Shown here: positions 6,781 through 6,897 of the stretch, piece after piece
Layout of the letters: each line of letters starts with the position of its first letter
How positions within the stretch are numbered: the first letter of the stretch is position 1
NCBI GenBank assembly: GCA_035535495.1
Contig: DATLQA010000178.1
Coordinates: 1 to 6,897 of the forward strand
Source of the DNA: DASUZB01 sp035535495
GTDB taxonomy: Bacteria > Actinomycetota > CALGFH01
Reading direction: 5' to 3'
Length of the DNA stretch: 6,897 nt
The notes under the pieces: generated by a model
What the model was told of the DNA's origin: nothing
The model's database searches: none
What the model saw: the letters and a program-made list of their open reading frames with translations, nothing else
Translations under genes and position numbers: made by a program

Positions 6781-6897
6781 GCCTCCAGCCTGGCACGGCC
6801 CCCGCCCTGCCCGCAGCCGAGATTCCTGGCCTCGAACCGGGTGGCGGGAGCGGTGGCCACTTGGCGAAGATCGGACCAGGGTTGCCGTGCGGCCGGA
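6781..6897 (-). other. Upstream region of the ABC-F gene, no recognised signal
   Basis: This 117-bp stretch must hold at least part of the ABC-F leader. I see no clear promoter, no short leader ORF with a convincing start, and no attenuator hairpin. Resistance ABC-F genes are often controlled by leader attenuation, but the visible sequence is too short to test that. Confidence 0.4.

Overview
The window is a GC-rich chromosomal segment, by eye around 70% G+C, with strong G/C bias at third codon positions. That bias and the gene repertoire (MDR oxidoreductase, ABC-F, VOC protein, tRNA-Val) point to a soil-type actinomycete or a close relative. No genus can be named from the sequence.

Layout, left to right. 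(1) Bases 1-765 (+) hold the 3' part of a quinone-oxidoreductase-type MDR gene, cut by the window edge. (2) Bases 766-1436 hold no intact gene. They carry hairpins and, on the minus strand, the 5' part of a tyrosine-recombinase gene that lost its catalytic domain. (3) A tRNA-Val(UAC) gene with an encoded CCA lies just upstream of that remnant on the same strand, an arrangement typical of a decayed integrative element. (4) On the minus strand, a small unrecognised protein gene (2177-2608) precedes a VOC/glyoxalase-fold gene (1674-2093). A hairpin separates them. (5) An intergenic region of about 390 bp (2609-2996) carries a perfect 14-bp palindrome and a possible promoter. (6) Bases 2997-4787 (+) encode a 596-residue protein that I read as two tandem uracil-DNA-glycosylase-superfamily-like units. 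The first keeps the recognisable active-site motifs and the second has lost several. (7) On the minus strand an ABC-F ATPase gene (5149-6780) is followed at 42 bp by the first quarter or so of an MFS transporter gene, broken near base 4840.

The most interesting object is the double UDG-like protein. It looks like a duplication of a whole unit, glycosylase fold plus a conserved proline/aromatic/glycine tail, with divergence of the second copy. It has only two cysteines, so it cannot carry the four-cysteine Fe-S cluster of family 4/5 enzymes. The two truncated genes on either side suggest the interval has been rearranged. The ABC-F gene and the broken MFS gene may once have formed a drug-tolerance pair. 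No CRISPR array, intact insertion sequence or complete integrase was seen.
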